From assembly GCA_031286585.1 (NCBI GenBank), contig JAITUC010000009.1, forward strand, positions 62,001 through 126,000: a DNA stretch of 64,000 nucleotides. The letters run 5' to 3'. Source of the DNA: Delftia acidovorans (lineage in GTDB: Bacteria > Pseudomonadota > Gammaproteobacteria > Burkholderiales > Burkholderiaceae_C). The translations under genes were made by a program, and so were the position numbers. The notes beneath the pieces are model-generated. The model was not told the origin of the DNA. It worked only from the letters and a program-made list of their open reading frames with translations, and did no database searches. Positions 10,791 to 19,162 of this stretch are shown in pieces (the stretch's first letter is position 1; every line of letters begins with the position of its first letter).

Positions 10791-12110
10791 GTGGCTACTA
10801 GCGCAGCTCAAATTGCAAAAACCGGAAAATTCGGCGATCTTCGCCGCCGTCTGGTTTTTCTGTTGCTCGCGCTGGTCGTTTACCGCATCGGGGCTCATAT
10901 CCCCGTGCCGGGCATCGATCCAGCGCAGCTGCAGCAGCTGTTCAATGGCCAGCAGGGCGGCATTCTCAATCTGTTCAACATGTTCTCGGGTGGGGCGCTC
11001 TCGCGCTTCACGGTGTTCGCACTGGGGATCATGCCGTACATCTCGGCATCGATCATCATGCAGCTCATGACCTACGTGGTCCCTACATTCGAGCAGCTGA
11101 AAAAGGAAGGTGAATCGGGTCGTCGCAAGATCACCCAGTACACCCGCTACGGCACTCTGGGCCTGGCGATTTTTCAGTCCCTGGGAATCGCCGTGGCTCT
11201 GGAAAGCTCCGCAGGTCTGGTTCTGAGCCCCGGTTTCGGCTTCCGCCTCACGGCGGTGGTCAGCCTGACGGCCGGCACCATGTTCCTGATGTGGCTCGGT
11301 GAACAGATCACGGAACGTGGTCTGGGCAACGGCATCTCGATCCTCATCTTCGGAGGTATCGCCGCAGGTCTGCCGAGCTCCATCGGTGGTCTGCTGGAGC
11401 TGGTGCGCACCGGTGCCATGAGCATCCTGGCCGCGATCTTCATCGTTCTCGTGGTGGCAGCCGTGACGTACTTCGTCGTGTTTGTCGAGCGGGGACAACG
11501 CAAGATCCTGGTGAACTATGCGCGTCGTCAGGTGGGTAACAAGGTGTATGGCGGCCAGTCTTCGCACTTGCCGCTGAAGCTGAACATGGCGGGGGTCATT
11601 CCTCCCATCTTCGCTTCCTCGATCATCTTGCTGCCGGCGACCGTTGTGAACTGGTTCAGTGCAGGGGAATCCATGCGCTGGCTGAAGGACATTGCTAGCA
11701 CGCTGACCCCCGGTCAGCCGATCTATGTGATGCTCTACGCCACCGCCATCATCTTCTTCTGCTTCTTCTACACGGCCCTGGTGTTCAACAGCCGGGAAAC
11801 CGCCGACAACCTGAAGAAGAGTGGTGCCTTCATCCCCGGGATCCGTCCCGGTGACCAGACGGCCCGCTACATTGACAAGATCCTGGTTCGCCTGACCCTG
11901 GCTGGCGCGGTGTACATCACATTCGTGTGCTTGTTGCCCGAGTTCCTGATCCTGAAGTACAACGTTCCGTTCTACTTCGGTGGCACATCACTGCTGATTA
12001 TTGTGGTGGTGACCATGGACTTCATGGCCCAGGTGCAGAACTACATGATGTCGCAACAGTACGAATCGCTCCTCAAAAAGGCGAACTTCAAAGCGACACT
12101 TGGCAATTGA
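10791..12110 (+). CDS. secY: Protein translocase subunit SecY
   Basis: A 439-residue SecY with ten predicted membrane helices. It is the channel of the SecYEG translocon that exports unfolded proteins and inserts membrane proteins. The start is GTG (GTGGCTACTAGC), 24 bp after rplO. The cytoplasmic loop [19 protein letters not shown] (about residues 228-246) and the SecA-contact loop [13 protein letters not shown] are intact. The gene next to it is rpmJ; the infA gene found between secY and rpmJ in many relatives is absent. Confidence 0.98.
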   Translation: MATSAAQIAKTGKFGDLRRRLVFLLLALVVYRIGAHIPVPGIDPAQLQQLFNGQQGGILNLFNMFSGGALSRFTVFALGIMPYISASIIMQLMTYVVPTFEQLKKEGESGRRKITQYTRYGTLGLAIFQSLGIAVALESSAGLVLSPGFGFRLTAVVSLTAGTMFLMWLGEQITERGLGNGISILIFGGIAAGLPSSIGGLLELVRTGAMSILAAIFIVLVVAAVTYFVVFVERGQRKILVNYARRQVGNKVYGGQSSHLPLKLNMAGVIPPIFASSIILLPATVVNWFSAGESMRWLKDIASTLTPGQPIYVMLYATAIIFFCFFYTALVFNSRETADNLKKSGAFIPGIRPGDQTARYIDKILVRLTLAGAVYITFVCLLPEFLILKYNVPFYFGGTSLLIIVVVTMDFMAQVQNYMMSQQYESLLKKANFKATLGN

Positions 12111-12242
12111 ACTAAGTGATGGGCCTGGCCGGCGGTGCCGGCGGGTCCAGTAAGAGTTAGTAGACGCCCACTCGATCTATCCATCGCGGGCAAGTTTCCC
12201 GGTCGATAGGCCGTAACGGATGTAGAGTTTTAGGAGAATGAA
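12111..12242 (+). other. secY-rpmJ gap with a GC-rich hairpin
   Basis: 132 bp that hold no infA and no reading frame in the coding direction worth keeping. A stem of about 12 bp with one bulge lies near 12121-12148 (gggcctggccggc / gccggcgggtcc). No T run follows, so it is more likely a processing or pausing element than a terminator. A ttttaggag ribosome binding site for rpmJ closes the gap. Confidence 0.45.
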
Positions 12243-12356
12243 ATGAGAGTTTCGGCTTCGGTCAAAAAAATCTGCCGTAACTGCAAGATCATCCGCCGCA
12301 AAGGTGTGGTGCGAGTGATCTGCACGGACCAGCGCCACAAGCAGCGCCAGGGTTGA
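12243..12356 (+). CDS. rpmJ: 50S ribosomal protein L36
   Basis: A 37-residue L36 starting [15 protein letters not shown]. Its zinc ligands are Cys11, Cys14, Cys27 and His32, the zinc-binding (C+) form. taggag lies 4 bases before the ATG. The gene lies 22 bp before rpsM, as in other spc-alpha clusters. It is short enough to be missed by length-filtered gene calls. Confidence 0.96.
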   Translation: MRVSASVKKICRNCKIIRRKGVVRVICTDQRHKQRQG

Positions 12357-12378
12357 TAGGAAAGTTTGAGGACGAATA

Positions 12379-12744
12379 ATGGCACGTATCGCTGGCATTA
12401 ACATCCCGCCGCATCAGCACGCTGAAATCGGCCTGACCGCTATCTATGGGATCGGTCGCACCACTGCACGCAAGATCTGCGAAGCCGCTGGCATCGCATA
12501 TTCCAAGAAAATCAAGGAACTGACTGACGGCGATCTGGAAAAGATCCGTGATCAGCTGACTTCCCTGACCCTGGAAGGTGATCTGCGTCGCGAAACAACG
12601 ATGAACATCAAGCGTTTGATGGACATCGGTTGCTATCGCGGTTTCCGTCATCGTCGTGGCCTGCCCATGCGTGGTCAGCGTACCCGCACGAATGCACGTA
12701 CCCGCAAGGGTCCGCGCAAGGGTGCCGCGGCTTTGAAGAAATAA
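12379..12744 (+). CDS. rpsM: 30S ribosomal protein S13
   Basis: A 121-residue S13 starting [19 protein letters not shown], with the H2TH-like helices and the C-terminal basic tail ([15 protein letters not shown]) that contacts P-site tRNA. The motif [18 protein letters not shown] is intact. It is the first alpha-operon gene; in E. coli the S4 repressor site is in its leader. Confidence 0.98.
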   Translation: MARIAGINIPPHQHAEIGLTAIYGIGRTTARKICEAAGIAYSKKIKELTDGDLEKIRDQLTSLTLEGDLRRETTMNIKRLMDIGCYRGFRHRRGLPMRGQRTRTNARTRKGPRKGAAALKK

Positions 12745-12762
12745 AGAGATTGAAAGATCACT

Positions 12763-13167
12763 ATGGCTAAGTCTCCCGCAAACAACGCTGCACAGCGCGT
12801 TCGCAAGAAAGTCCGCAAGAACATTTCGGACGGCATTGCCCACGTGCACGCTTCGTTCAACAACACGATCATCACCATCACCGACCGCCAAGGCAACGCT
12901 CTGTCGTGGGCCTCGTCGGGTGGCCAGGGCTTCAAGGGTTCGCGCAAGTCGACTCCCTTCGCTGCCCAGGTGGCTTCGGAAGTGGCTGGTCGTGCTGCCA
13001 TCGAACAGGGCATCAAGAACCTGGACGTCGAAATCAAGGGTCCCGGTCCTGGCCGTGAATCCTCGGTTCGCGCCCTGGGCGCCCTGGGCATCCGCATCAC
13101 TTCCATCGCGGACGTGACGCCGGTTCCCCACAACGGCTGCCGCCCTCAAAAGCGCCGTCGTATCTAA
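12763..13167 (+). CDS. rpsK: 30S ribosomal protein S11
   Basis: A 134-residue S11 with the signature [18 protein letters not shown] at the C-terminus and the central [20 protein letters not shown] (about residues 47-66). S11 forms part of the 30S platform and binds the mRNA near the Shine-Dalgarno helix. It lies 18 bp after rpsM. A structured 90-bp leader separates it from rpsD. Confidence 0.98.
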   Translation: MAKSPANNAAQRVRKKVRKNISDGIAHVHASFNNTIITITDRQGNALSWASSGGQGFKGSRKSTPFAAQVASEVAGRAAIEQGIKNLDVEIKGPGPGRESSVRALGALGIRITSIADVTPVPHNGCRPQKRRRI

Positions 13168-13187
13168 GCTTTTTCACCAAGCCCACC

Positions 13188-13235
13188 GCCGCCCAGATGT
13201 GTAACATCGCGGGCGGCTCCCGTGCTTGTGCACGG
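13188..13235 (+). promoter_or_regulatory. Two hairpins in the rpsD leader
   Basis: A perfect 7-bp stem GCCGCCC/GGGCGGC (13188-13194 and 13211-13217) encloses an inner GATG/CATC stem. It is followed at once by a perfect hairpin CCGTGC-TTGT-GCACGG (13220-13235). The rpsD start lies 22 bp further on. An S4 autogenous site is possible, but no consensus was matched. Confidence 0.5.
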
Positions 13236-13257
13236 CAGATGACACAAAGGAAATCAA

Positions 13258-13881
13258 GTGGCACGCTATATCGGCCCCAAGGCCAAACTCTCCCGCCGTG
13301 AAGGCACTGACCTGTTCCTGAAGAGCGCACGTCGCTCGATCGCCGACAAGTCCAAGTTCGACACCAAGCCCGGCCAGCATGGCCGTACTTCCGGTCAGCG
13401 TACTTCCGACTTCGGCCTGCAGCTGCGTGAAAAGCAGAAGGTCAAGCGCATGTACGGCGTGCTGGAAAAGCAATTCCGCCGCTACTTCGAAGCCGCCGAC
13501 AAGAAGAAGGGCAACACCGGTGCCAATCTGCTGTCGCTGCTGGAGTCGCGTCTGGACAACGTGGTGTACCGCATGGGCTTCGGCTCGACCCGCTCGGAAG
13601 CGCGTCAGCTGGTGTCGCACAAGGCCATCACGGTCAACGGCCAATCCGTCAACATCCCTTCCTACATGGTGAAGGTGGGTGACGTGGTCGCCGTGCGTGA
13701 AAAGTCCAAGAAGCAGGCTCGTATCGTCGAAGCCCTGCAACTGGCTGGTCAAGTCGGTTTCCCCGCATGGGTGGAAGTGTCTGCCGACAAGGCTGAAGGC
13801 ACGTTCAAGAAGTCGCCTGACCGCGACGAGTTCGGTGCAGACATCAACGAATCCCTGATCGTTGAGTTGTACTCGCGTTAA
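13258..13881 (+). CDS. rpsD: 30S ribosomal protein S4
   Basis: A 207-residue S4 that starts 30S assembly by binding the five-way junction of 16S rRNA. It contains the S4 RNA-binding domain ([20 protein letters not shown], about residues 94-113). The start is GTG (gtggcacgctat), with aaagga 7-8 bases upstream. In E. coli S4 also represses the alpha operon; the structured leader just upstream may serve that role here. Confidence 0.98.
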   Translation: MARYIGPKAKLSRREGTDLFLKSARRSIADKSKFDTKPGQHGRTSGQRTSDFGLQLREKQKVKRMYGVLEKQFRRYFEAADKKKGNTGANLLSLLESRLDNVVYRMGFGSTRSEARQLVSHKAITVNGQSVNIPSYMVKVGDVVAVREKSKKQARIVEALQLAGQVGFPAWVEVSADKAEGTFKKSPDRDEFGADINESLIVELYSR

Positions 13882-13912
13882 TTCCGCGCAGCGACATTTC
13901 TGTAAAACCGTC

Positions 13913-13939
13913 CCCCAGCCGCGAGGCATCGCGCTGGGG
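13913..13939 (+). promoter_or_regulatory. Hairpin between rpsD and rpoA
   Basis: CCCCAG/CTGGGG outer stem (13913-13918 and 13934-13939) with an inner GCGA/TCGC stem. No T run follows, so read-through into rpoA is expected. It may be a processing site. Confidence 0.4.
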
Positions 13940-13993
13940 TGCTTCACCAGCCTTACCGGTGTAACGAGCCGGGGGTATTGAGAGGAAGTCTGC

Positions 13994-14992
13994 ATGCAAA
14001 CCAATTTGCTGAAGCCCAAGACTATCAATGTCGAGCAGCTTGGCCACAATCGCGCCAAAGTTGTTCTGGAGCCGTTTGAGCGTGGCTACGGCCATACGCT
14101 GGGCAACGCCCTGCGCCGTGTCCTGCTCTCCTCCATGGTGGGTTACGCAGCGACGGAAGTGACGATTGCTGGTGTGTTGCACGAGTACTCGTCCATCGAC
14201 GGTGTCCAGGAAGATGTGGTCAACATCCTGCTGAACCTCAAGGGTGTGGTGTTCAAGCTGCACAACCGCGATGAGGTCACGCTCTCCCTGCGCAAGGATG
14301 GCGAAGGCGTCGTGACGGCGCGCGACATCCAGACGCCCCACGACGTGGAAATCATCAACCCTGATCATGTCATCGCCAACCTGTCGCAAGGCGGCAAGCT
14401 GGACATGCAGATCAAGGTGGAGAAGGGCCGCGGCTATGTGCCCGGCAACGTGCGCCGCTATGGCGACGAGTCCACGAAGTCGATCGGCCGCATCGTGCTG
14501 GACGCTTCGTTCTCGCCCGTCAAGCGCGTGAGCTACGCCGTCGAATCGGCCCGCGTCGAACAACGCACCGACCTCGACAAGCTGGTGGTGGAGATCGAAA
14601 CCAATGGTGCGATCACTGCCGAGGACGCCGTGCGCGCCTCCGCCAAGATCCTGGTGGAACAGCTCGCCGTGTTCGCTCAGCTGGACGGTGGCGATATCGC
14701 CAGCGTCTTCGATGCTCCGGCCGGTGGCCGTGGTGCCGCAACCGCCTTTGATCCCATCCTGCTGCGTCCCGTGGACGAGCTGGAACTCACCGTGCGTTCG
14801 GCCAACTGCCTCAAGGCAGAGAACATCTACTACATCGGCGACCTTATCCAGCGTACCGAAAACGAGCTGCTCAAGACCCCCAACCTGGGTCGCAAGTCGC
14901 TCAACGAGATCAAGGAAGTCCTGGCTTCCCGCGGTCTGACGCTGGGCATGAAGCTCGAGAACTGGCCGCCTGCTGGCCTGGAAAAGCGCTAA
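13994..14992 (+). CDS. rpoA: RNA polymerase alpha subunit
   Basis: A 332-residue alpha subunit. The N-terminal domain, which dimerises and binds beta/beta', is marked by [20 protein letters not shown] (residues 23-42). The C-terminal domain, which binds UP elements and activators, is marked by [21 protein letters not shown] near residues 294-314. Both are complete. gagaggaa precedes the ATG. The gene lies between rpsD and rplQ in the standard alpha order. Confidence 0.98.
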   Translation: MQTNLLKPKTINVEQLGHNRAKVVLEPFERGYGHTLGNALRRVLLSSMVGYAATEVTIAGVLHEYSSIDGVQEDVVNILLNLKGVVFKLHNRDEVTLSLRKDGEGVVTARDIQTPHDVEIINPDHVIANLSQGGKLDMQIKVEKGRGYVPGNVRRYGDESTKSIGRIVLDASFSPVKRVSYAVESARVEQRTDLDKLVVEIETNGAITAEDAVRASAKILVEQLAVFAQLDGGDIASVFDAPAGGRGAATAFDPILLRPVDELELTVRSANCLKAENIYYIGDLIQRTENELLKTPNLGRKSLNEIKEVLASRGLTLGMKLENWPPAGLEKR

Positions 14993-15005
14993 GCACTATA
15001 ATTGC

Positions 15006-15030
15006 AGGCTCCGCTTTTTTTGCGGAGCCT
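15006..15030 (+). terminator. Hairpin with poly-T loop between rpoA and rplQ
   Basis: A 9-bp stem aggctccgc/gcggagcct encloses a loop of seven T. There is no T tract after the stem, so it may only weaken read-through to rplQ. A TATAAT at 14997-15002 lies just upstream but lacks a good -35. rplQ begins 150 bp later, a long gap for this cluster. Confidence 0.4.
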
Positions 15031-15180
15031 CAGTGCCTCGGGCAGTACCTGATACGGCTGCACGAATTAATCAACAACTTGCGCAAATTCGGTTGAGGCA
15101 AGCTGCAGATCCGGTAACGGGTCCAGGCTTGCATCCTTGTTTGCACAAGTCCTAATTACATATCTTAGGAATAAAGCACC

Positions 15181-15573
15181 ATGCGTCACGGTCACGGCCT
15201 CCGCAAACTCAATCGCACCTCTTCGCACCGCCTGGCGATGCTGAAGAACATGATGAATTCGCTCATCGAGCACGAAGCCATCAAGACCACCGTTCCCAAG
15301 GCCAAGGAACTGCGCCGCGTGATCGAGCCCATGATCACCCTGGCCAAGGTTGACACCGTTGCCAACCGCCGTCTGGCATTCGACCGCCTGCGCGACCGCG
15401 ACAGCGTGACCAAGCTCTTTAACGAGCTGGGCCCCCGCTTTGCCAAGCGTCCTGGTGGCTACACCCGTATCCTGAAGATGGGTTTCCGCGTGGGCGACAA
15501 CGCCCCCATGGCCTTCGTGGAACTGGTCGAGCGCGCTGAAGAAGGCGCCGCCGAAGCCAAGGCAGCTGAATAA
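15181..15573 (+). CDS. rplQ: 50S ribosomal protein L17
   Basis: A 130-residue L17 starting [20 protein letters not shown], with the conserved [15 protein letters not shown] and [18 protein letters not shown]. It is the last gene of the alpha operon. L17 lies near the peptide exit tunnel. taggaa lies about 9 bases before the ATG. The C-terminal alanine/glutamate tail ([11 protein letters not shown]) is normal. Confidence 0.98.
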   Translation: MRHGHGLRKLNRTSSHRLAMLKNMMNSLIEHEAIKTTVPKAKELRRVIEPMITLAKVDTVANRRLAFDRLRDRDSVTKLFNELGPRFAKRPGGYTRILKMGFRVGDNAPMAFVELVERAEEGAAEAKAAE

Positions 15574-15578
15574 TCTGC

Positions 15579-15584
15579 TATAAT
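15579..15584 (+). promoter_or_regulatory. -10 element of the tRNA-fMet gene
   Basis: A perfect TATAAT ends 10 bases before the mature 5' end of the tRNA. No convincing -35 lies within rplQ at the right distance. The tRNA may use this promoter and may also be read through from rplQ, as no terminator lies between them. Confidence 0.45.
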
Positions 15585-15594
15585 TTTGGAATAC

Positions 15595-15671
<77 letters not shown>

Positions 15672-15676
15672 AATTG

Positions 15677-15709
15677 AAAAGGGCTACGACACTGTCGTAG
15701 CCCTTTTTT
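15677..15709 (+). terminator. Terminator after tRNA-fMet
   Basis: A 10-bp stem gggctacgac/gtcgtagccc (15681-15690 and 15694-15703) with a 3-base loop, preceded by four A and followed by six T. It closes the alpha operon/tRNA unit and may also serve the minus-strand gene ending at 15753. Confidence 0.92.
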
Positions 15710-15752
15710 CATGCCCTCGCACCAGGGCAAAGGCCCGGCAGACGGCCCGGCA

Positions 15753-16070
15753 TCAGCCGCCGAGCTGGCTGCCTATGCGCTGGCCCAGCCGCAGGCGCAC
15801 GCGGTGGGCGATTTCCTGAGCGGCATCGGGGCTGAGCACTTCGCTGATGTGCAGCAGCTCGGTGTAGTGCATGTACAGAAGGCCGCGCAGGGTCTTGAAT
15901 GCGGCCTCGTGCTCGGCGCCGCAGACGCTGGCGTCATTGGCTAGCACGCGCTCCACCACGCCGGCCTGCAGCAGCGGGATCTTGCAGATGACGGCGTGGC
16001 GGGCGATCTCCAGGTCGATTTCCTGGAGCCGGCATTCCCATTCCTCGGGCAAGAATCGGTTGGCTGGCAT
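15753..16070 (-). CDS. Hypothetical protein, 105 residues
   Basis: Starts MPANRFLPEEWECRLQEID with aaaggaga about 9 bases upstream. A longer frame from 16142 was rejected because it has no ribosome binding site. The protein is all-helical in appearance, acidic/leucine-rich, with no signal peptide and Cys at positions 12, 28 and 51. I do not recognise the family. It stands alone between the tRNA terminator and the DASS symporter and is transcribed away from the symporter. Clean start and codon use suggest a real gene. Confidence 0.65.
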   Translation of the reverse strand: MPANRFLPEEWECRLQEIDLEIARHAVICKIPLLQAGVVERVLANDASVCGAEHEAAFKTLRGLLYMHYTELLHISEVLSPDAAQEIAHRVRLRLGQRIGSQLGG

Positions 16071-16364
16071 GTCGGCTTTTCTCCTTTTTTCACTGCATGG
16101 GTACGCCGGGGCGAAAGGCTCCCGGTCTGGGGATGCTGTCATGTGAGCGGGGCTCGGTGGCCTGGATCGCCTGGTTTACTGGCGCGGCCTTGATGCCTGT
16201 CAAACTTCGGTGGCGCAGGCGCCCGCTGGAAGCCGGGCTCATGCTGCACTGCATCATGATGTCAGTCATGCGGCGCGGCCGCCAGTGCCCGTGCAGGCTG
16301 GTGGGCTTTTGCTCCCGGCAGGCCATGCTCTCTCGGCGCCGCTCCGGCAACGCAAAGGATCCAC
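16071..16364. promoter_or_regulatory. Divergent promoter region before the anion symporter
   Basis: 294 bp between divergent starts. The only notable element is a perfect palindrome CATCATGATG at 16252-16261, a possible operator for the symporter gene. No clear sigma-70 promoter was found. Confidence 0.3.
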
Positions 16365-17870
16365 ATGCTCGAGAAGATCGCCTCGCTGTTCCGCTATTTC
16401 AAGGCGGCCGTACCGTTCCGGCTGGTGCCGGCACTGATCGCCACCGCCGTGCTGTTCGGCCTGCTGCTGCTGCCCGTGCCCGAGGGGCTGACGCCCAAGG
16501 GCTGGCAGCTGGTCGCCATTTTCCTGACCACGATCGTGGCCATCATTCTCAAGGTCATGCCCATTGGCGTGATGGCCTTGATGGCCATCGTCATCGTCTC
16601 GCTGTCCCAGGTCACATCCGGCTCGTCCAAGGGCGCCATCACCGATGCGCTGAGCAGCTTTTCCAGCCCGCTGATCTGGCTGATCGTGGTGGCCATCCTG
16701 ATCTCGCGCGGCCTCAAGAAGACGGGGCTGGGCAGCCGCATCGGCCTGATGTTCATCGCCCTGCTGGGCAAGCGCACCATCGGCATCGGCTACGGCCTGG
16801 CGATCTGCGAGCTGGTGCTGGCACCGTTCACGCCCAGCAACACGGCGCGCGGCGGCGGCATCGTGCACCCGATCATGAAGTCCATCGCCAATGCCTTCGA
16901 GTCGGACCCGGCCAAGGGCACGCAGGGCAAGGTAGGCACCTACCTGGCCCTGGTCAACTACCACGCCAATCCCATCACCTCGGCCATGTTCCTGACCGCC
17001 ACCGCGCCCAACCCGCTGGTGGTGGATTTCGTGGCCAAGGCCACGGGCCAGGCCCTGCACCTGAGCTGGACCACCTGGGCGCTGTACATGCTGCTGCCGG
17101 GCCTGCTGTGCCTGCTGCTGATGCCGCTGGTGATCTACCTGCTGTCGCCGCCCGAACTCAAGGCCACGCCCAATGCCGTGGAGTACGCACGCAGCGAGAT
17201 GGCGCGCATGGGTCCGCTGTCGGGCAAGGAGCGCGTGATGCTGGGCACCTTCGGCCTGATGCTGCTGCTGTGGGCCAACGTGCCGCAGATGCTGTTCGGC
17301 CCGGCCTTCGTGCTGGACCCGACGGTGGTGGCCTTCCTGGGCCTGTTCATGCTGATCATCACGGGCACCATCGACTGGGATGACGTGCTGTCCGAGAAAA
17401 GCGCCTGGGACACCCTGGTGTGGTTCGGCGCCCTGGTCATGCTGGCCGAGCAGCTCAACAAACTGGGTGTGGTGTCCTGGTTTGCCGATGGCCTGAAGAA
17501 TGCCATCGTCGCCAGCGGCCTGGACTGGCTGCCCGTGGCGGCCATCCTGGTGGCGGTTTTCGTGTTCTCGCACTACCTGTTCGCCAGCACCACGGCCCAC
17601 ATCAGCGCCATGATGCTGGCTTTCCTGACCGTGGGTGCGCAGCTGATTCCGGCCGACTATGTCGTGCCCTTCATGCTGATGATGACGGCCGGCTCGGCCA
17701 TCATGATGACGCTGACCCACTACGCCACCGGCACCTCGCCCATCATCTTCGGCAGCGGCTATGTCACGCTGGGCAACTGGTGGCGCGTGGGTGCGGCCAT
17801 GTGCGTGATCGAGCTGCTGGTCTTCGCCGTGGCGGGCAGCGCCTGGTGGAAGCTGCTGGGCCTGTGGTGA
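16365..17870 (+). CDS. DASS-family anion:sodium symporter
   Basis: A 501-residue inner-membrane protein with about 12 hydrophobic segments. It fits the divalent anion:Na+ symporter family (CitT/TtdT/YbhI/SodiT1 type). The two substrate/Na+ loops are visible as FTPSNTARGGGIVHPI (about residues 153-168) and FASTTAHISAMMLAF (about 406-420). Such proteins import or exchange citrate, succinate, malate or tartrate; the substrate cannot be told from sequence. No catabolic gene lies beside it: the downstream operon is convergent with a 12-bp gap. It starts at an ATG with caaaggatcc upstream. Confidence 0.9.
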   Translation: MLEKIASLFRYFKAAVPFRLVPALIATAVLFGLLLLPVPEGLTPKGWQLVAIFLTTIVAIILKVMPIGVMALMAIVIVSLSQVTSGSSKGAITDALSSFSSPLIWLIVVAILISRGLKKTGLGSRIGLMFIALLGKRTIGIGYGLAICELVLAPFTPSNTARGGGIVHPIMKSIANAFESDPAKGTQGKVGTYLALVNYHANPITSAMFLTATAPNPLVVDFVAKATGQALHLSWTTWALYMLLPGLLCLLLMPLVIYLLSPPELKATPNAVEYARSEMARMGPLSGKERVMLGTFGLMLLLWANVPQMLFGPAFVLDPTVVAFLGLFMLIITGTIDWDDVLSEKSAWDTLVWFGALVMLAEQLNKLGVVSWFADGLKNAIVASGLDWLPVAAILVAVFVFSHYLFASTTAHISAMMLAFLTVGAQLIPADYVVPFMLMMTAGSAIMMTLTHYATGTSPIIFGSGYVTLGNWWRVGAAMCVIELLVFAVAGSAWWKLLGLW

Positions 17871-17882
17871 GGACGGGTGACC

Positions 17883-18470
17883 TCATGCAGCGGTCCGTGG
17901 CTCGCCCAGCGACAGCATGAGCCGGTTGGCCCAGTTGAAGAAGGCCGTGCCGTGCAGCGCATCGGAGATGGCGGCATCGTCCAGGCCGGCGGCGCGCAGC
18001 GCATCGATGTGGGCTGGCTCCAGCGCAGGCGGCGTCTGGGTCAGCGCCACGGCGGCCGTGACGATGGCGTTCCAGAGCGGCCCCAGGTCCGTGCCGGGGC
18101 CTTCGTCGAGCAGGCGCTGCACGTCGCCGCCCCGGCGTGAGAAGTGCGTGGCAAAGCGCGCATGGACCGAGGCGCAGTAGATGCAGCCATTGGCGCGCGA
18201 GGTGGCCGCAGCGGCCAGCTCGCGCTCGGCGCGCGGCAGGCCGGCGTCGGGGTTGTAGAAGATGTCCTTGTCGGTGCGCGTGCGCGCGCCCAGCGTGTCG
18301 GGGTCGCGCGCCAGCAGGCGGAAGTAGGGCGACTGCGCGCGTGAGGCATCGACCAGGCCTGCCTGGTGGCGTTCGGTCAGCTCGCTTTCGTCCAGCGGTT
18401 CGATCCATGGCAGCCAGTCGAGCTGGTCCTGGGTGAAGGCCTGGGGCGCGGCGGAGTTCGTGGAGGTCAT
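17883..18470 (-). CDS. AhpD-like alkylhydroperoxidase-domain protein (Avi_7169 family)
   Basis: A 195-residue all-helical protein of the AhpD/carboxymuconolactone decarboxylase superfamily. The redox motif Cys96-I-Y-Cys99-A-S-V-His103 is the CxxCxxxH core of peroxidatic AhpD proteins. I recall it as the 'alkylhydroperoxidase domain, Avi_7169' family, found beside the genes that flank it here. It is the last gene of the operon and overlaps the CMD gene by 4 bp (ATGA). A role in reducing a peroxide or oxidised thiol made by the monooxygenase is inferred. The true substrate is unknown. Confidence 0.85.
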   Translation of the reverse strand: MTSTNSAAPQAFTQDQLDWLPWIEPLDESELTERHQAGLVDASRAQSPYFRLLARDPDTLGARTRTDKDIFYNPDAGLPRAERELAAAATSRANGCIYCASVHARFATHFSRRGGDVQRLLDEGPGTDLGPLWNAIVTAAVALTQTPPALEPAHIDALRAAGLDDAAISDALHGTAFFNWANRLMLSLGEPRTAA

Positions 18471-19162
18471 GGCTGGGCTTGCAGGGAGGTGGGTTGATGG
18501 GCTGCCGGGGGCGCGGGGCGTGCAGCCAGCACGCGCAGCCCCGCCACGACACGGATCTGGAAGGACAGGAAGGACGCCAGCTGGGACAGGATGACGATGT
18601 CCGTCTCGCTCCAGCCCGCCTGTTGCAGCGCCTGCAGGGCCCCGGCGCTGGCGTCGCGCGGGTGGTAGGCCAGCAGGTGGGCATGTGCCAGCGCCGCGGC
18701 CAGGCGGGGGCCCAGCAGTGCGGCGTGGGCAGGGTCCACGGCATAGGCAGGGCCTGGCTGGTCCTCGCGGCTGAGCGGGCCCGCCGGGTAGCGGCCGTAG
18801 GGGCCGTGCGGACCGCTGCCGGCCTGCAGGCTCTGGGCGCGGCCACGCACCACTTCGGACGCCACGACGGCGGCCAGTTCCGCATCCTCGGTGGCCAGCG
18901 CGCGTGCATAGAAGGCGGCGCTGCGCGGCTCGCCATGCAGCCCGGCCGTGAAGGCGGCCAGGGCCAGCCGCTCGCGCAGCGAGACCGTGCCGGGCACGGG
19001 CTCGGCGGGCGTGAACAGGGCGGCAAAGCTCTGCTGGGCCTGCGCGCGTGCCTCGGTGCGGTGGCGGCGCACGCGGTCCAGGGCGCTGCCGGGGGCGATG
19101 TCGGCGAGGTGGTCGATCACGTCGCCGGGAAAGCGGGGCGTTGCGGTGGTGTTCATGATCAT
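18467..19162 (-). CDS. Cysteine-free CMD-domain protein (Avi_7170 family)
   Basis: A 231-residue helical protein related to carboxymuconolactone decarboxylase-like proteins (the family I recall as 'CMD domain, Avi_7170'). It has no cysteine at all, so it cannot do AhpD-type thiol chemistry and may be a structural or ligand-binding partner of the next protein. The start overlaps the monooxygenase stop as ATGA; a second ATG two codons on (19156) is an alternative. The last three bases overlap the AhpD-like start. The middle part (GSGPHGPYGRYP, about residues 115-126) is glycine/proline-rich. Confidence 0.75.
   Translation of the reverse strand: MIMNTTATPRFPGDVIDHLADIAPGSALDRVRRHRTEARAQAQQSFAALFTPAEPVPGTVSLRERLALAAFTAGLHGEPRSAAFYARALATEDAELAAVVASEVVRGRAQSLQAGSGPHGPYGRYPAGPLSREDQPGPAYAVDPAHAALLGPRLAAALAHAHLLAYHPRDASAGALQALQQAGWSETDIVILSQLASFLSFQIRVVAGLRVLAARPAPPAAHQPTSLQAQP

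Noticed and set aside
12111-12242. infA in the secY-rpmJ gap
   Set aside because: No 72-codon frame with IF-1 motifs exists in 132 bp.
15753-16142. Longer start for the 105-residue hypothetical gene
   Set aside because: The extension has no ribosome binding site; the ATG at 16070 has one.
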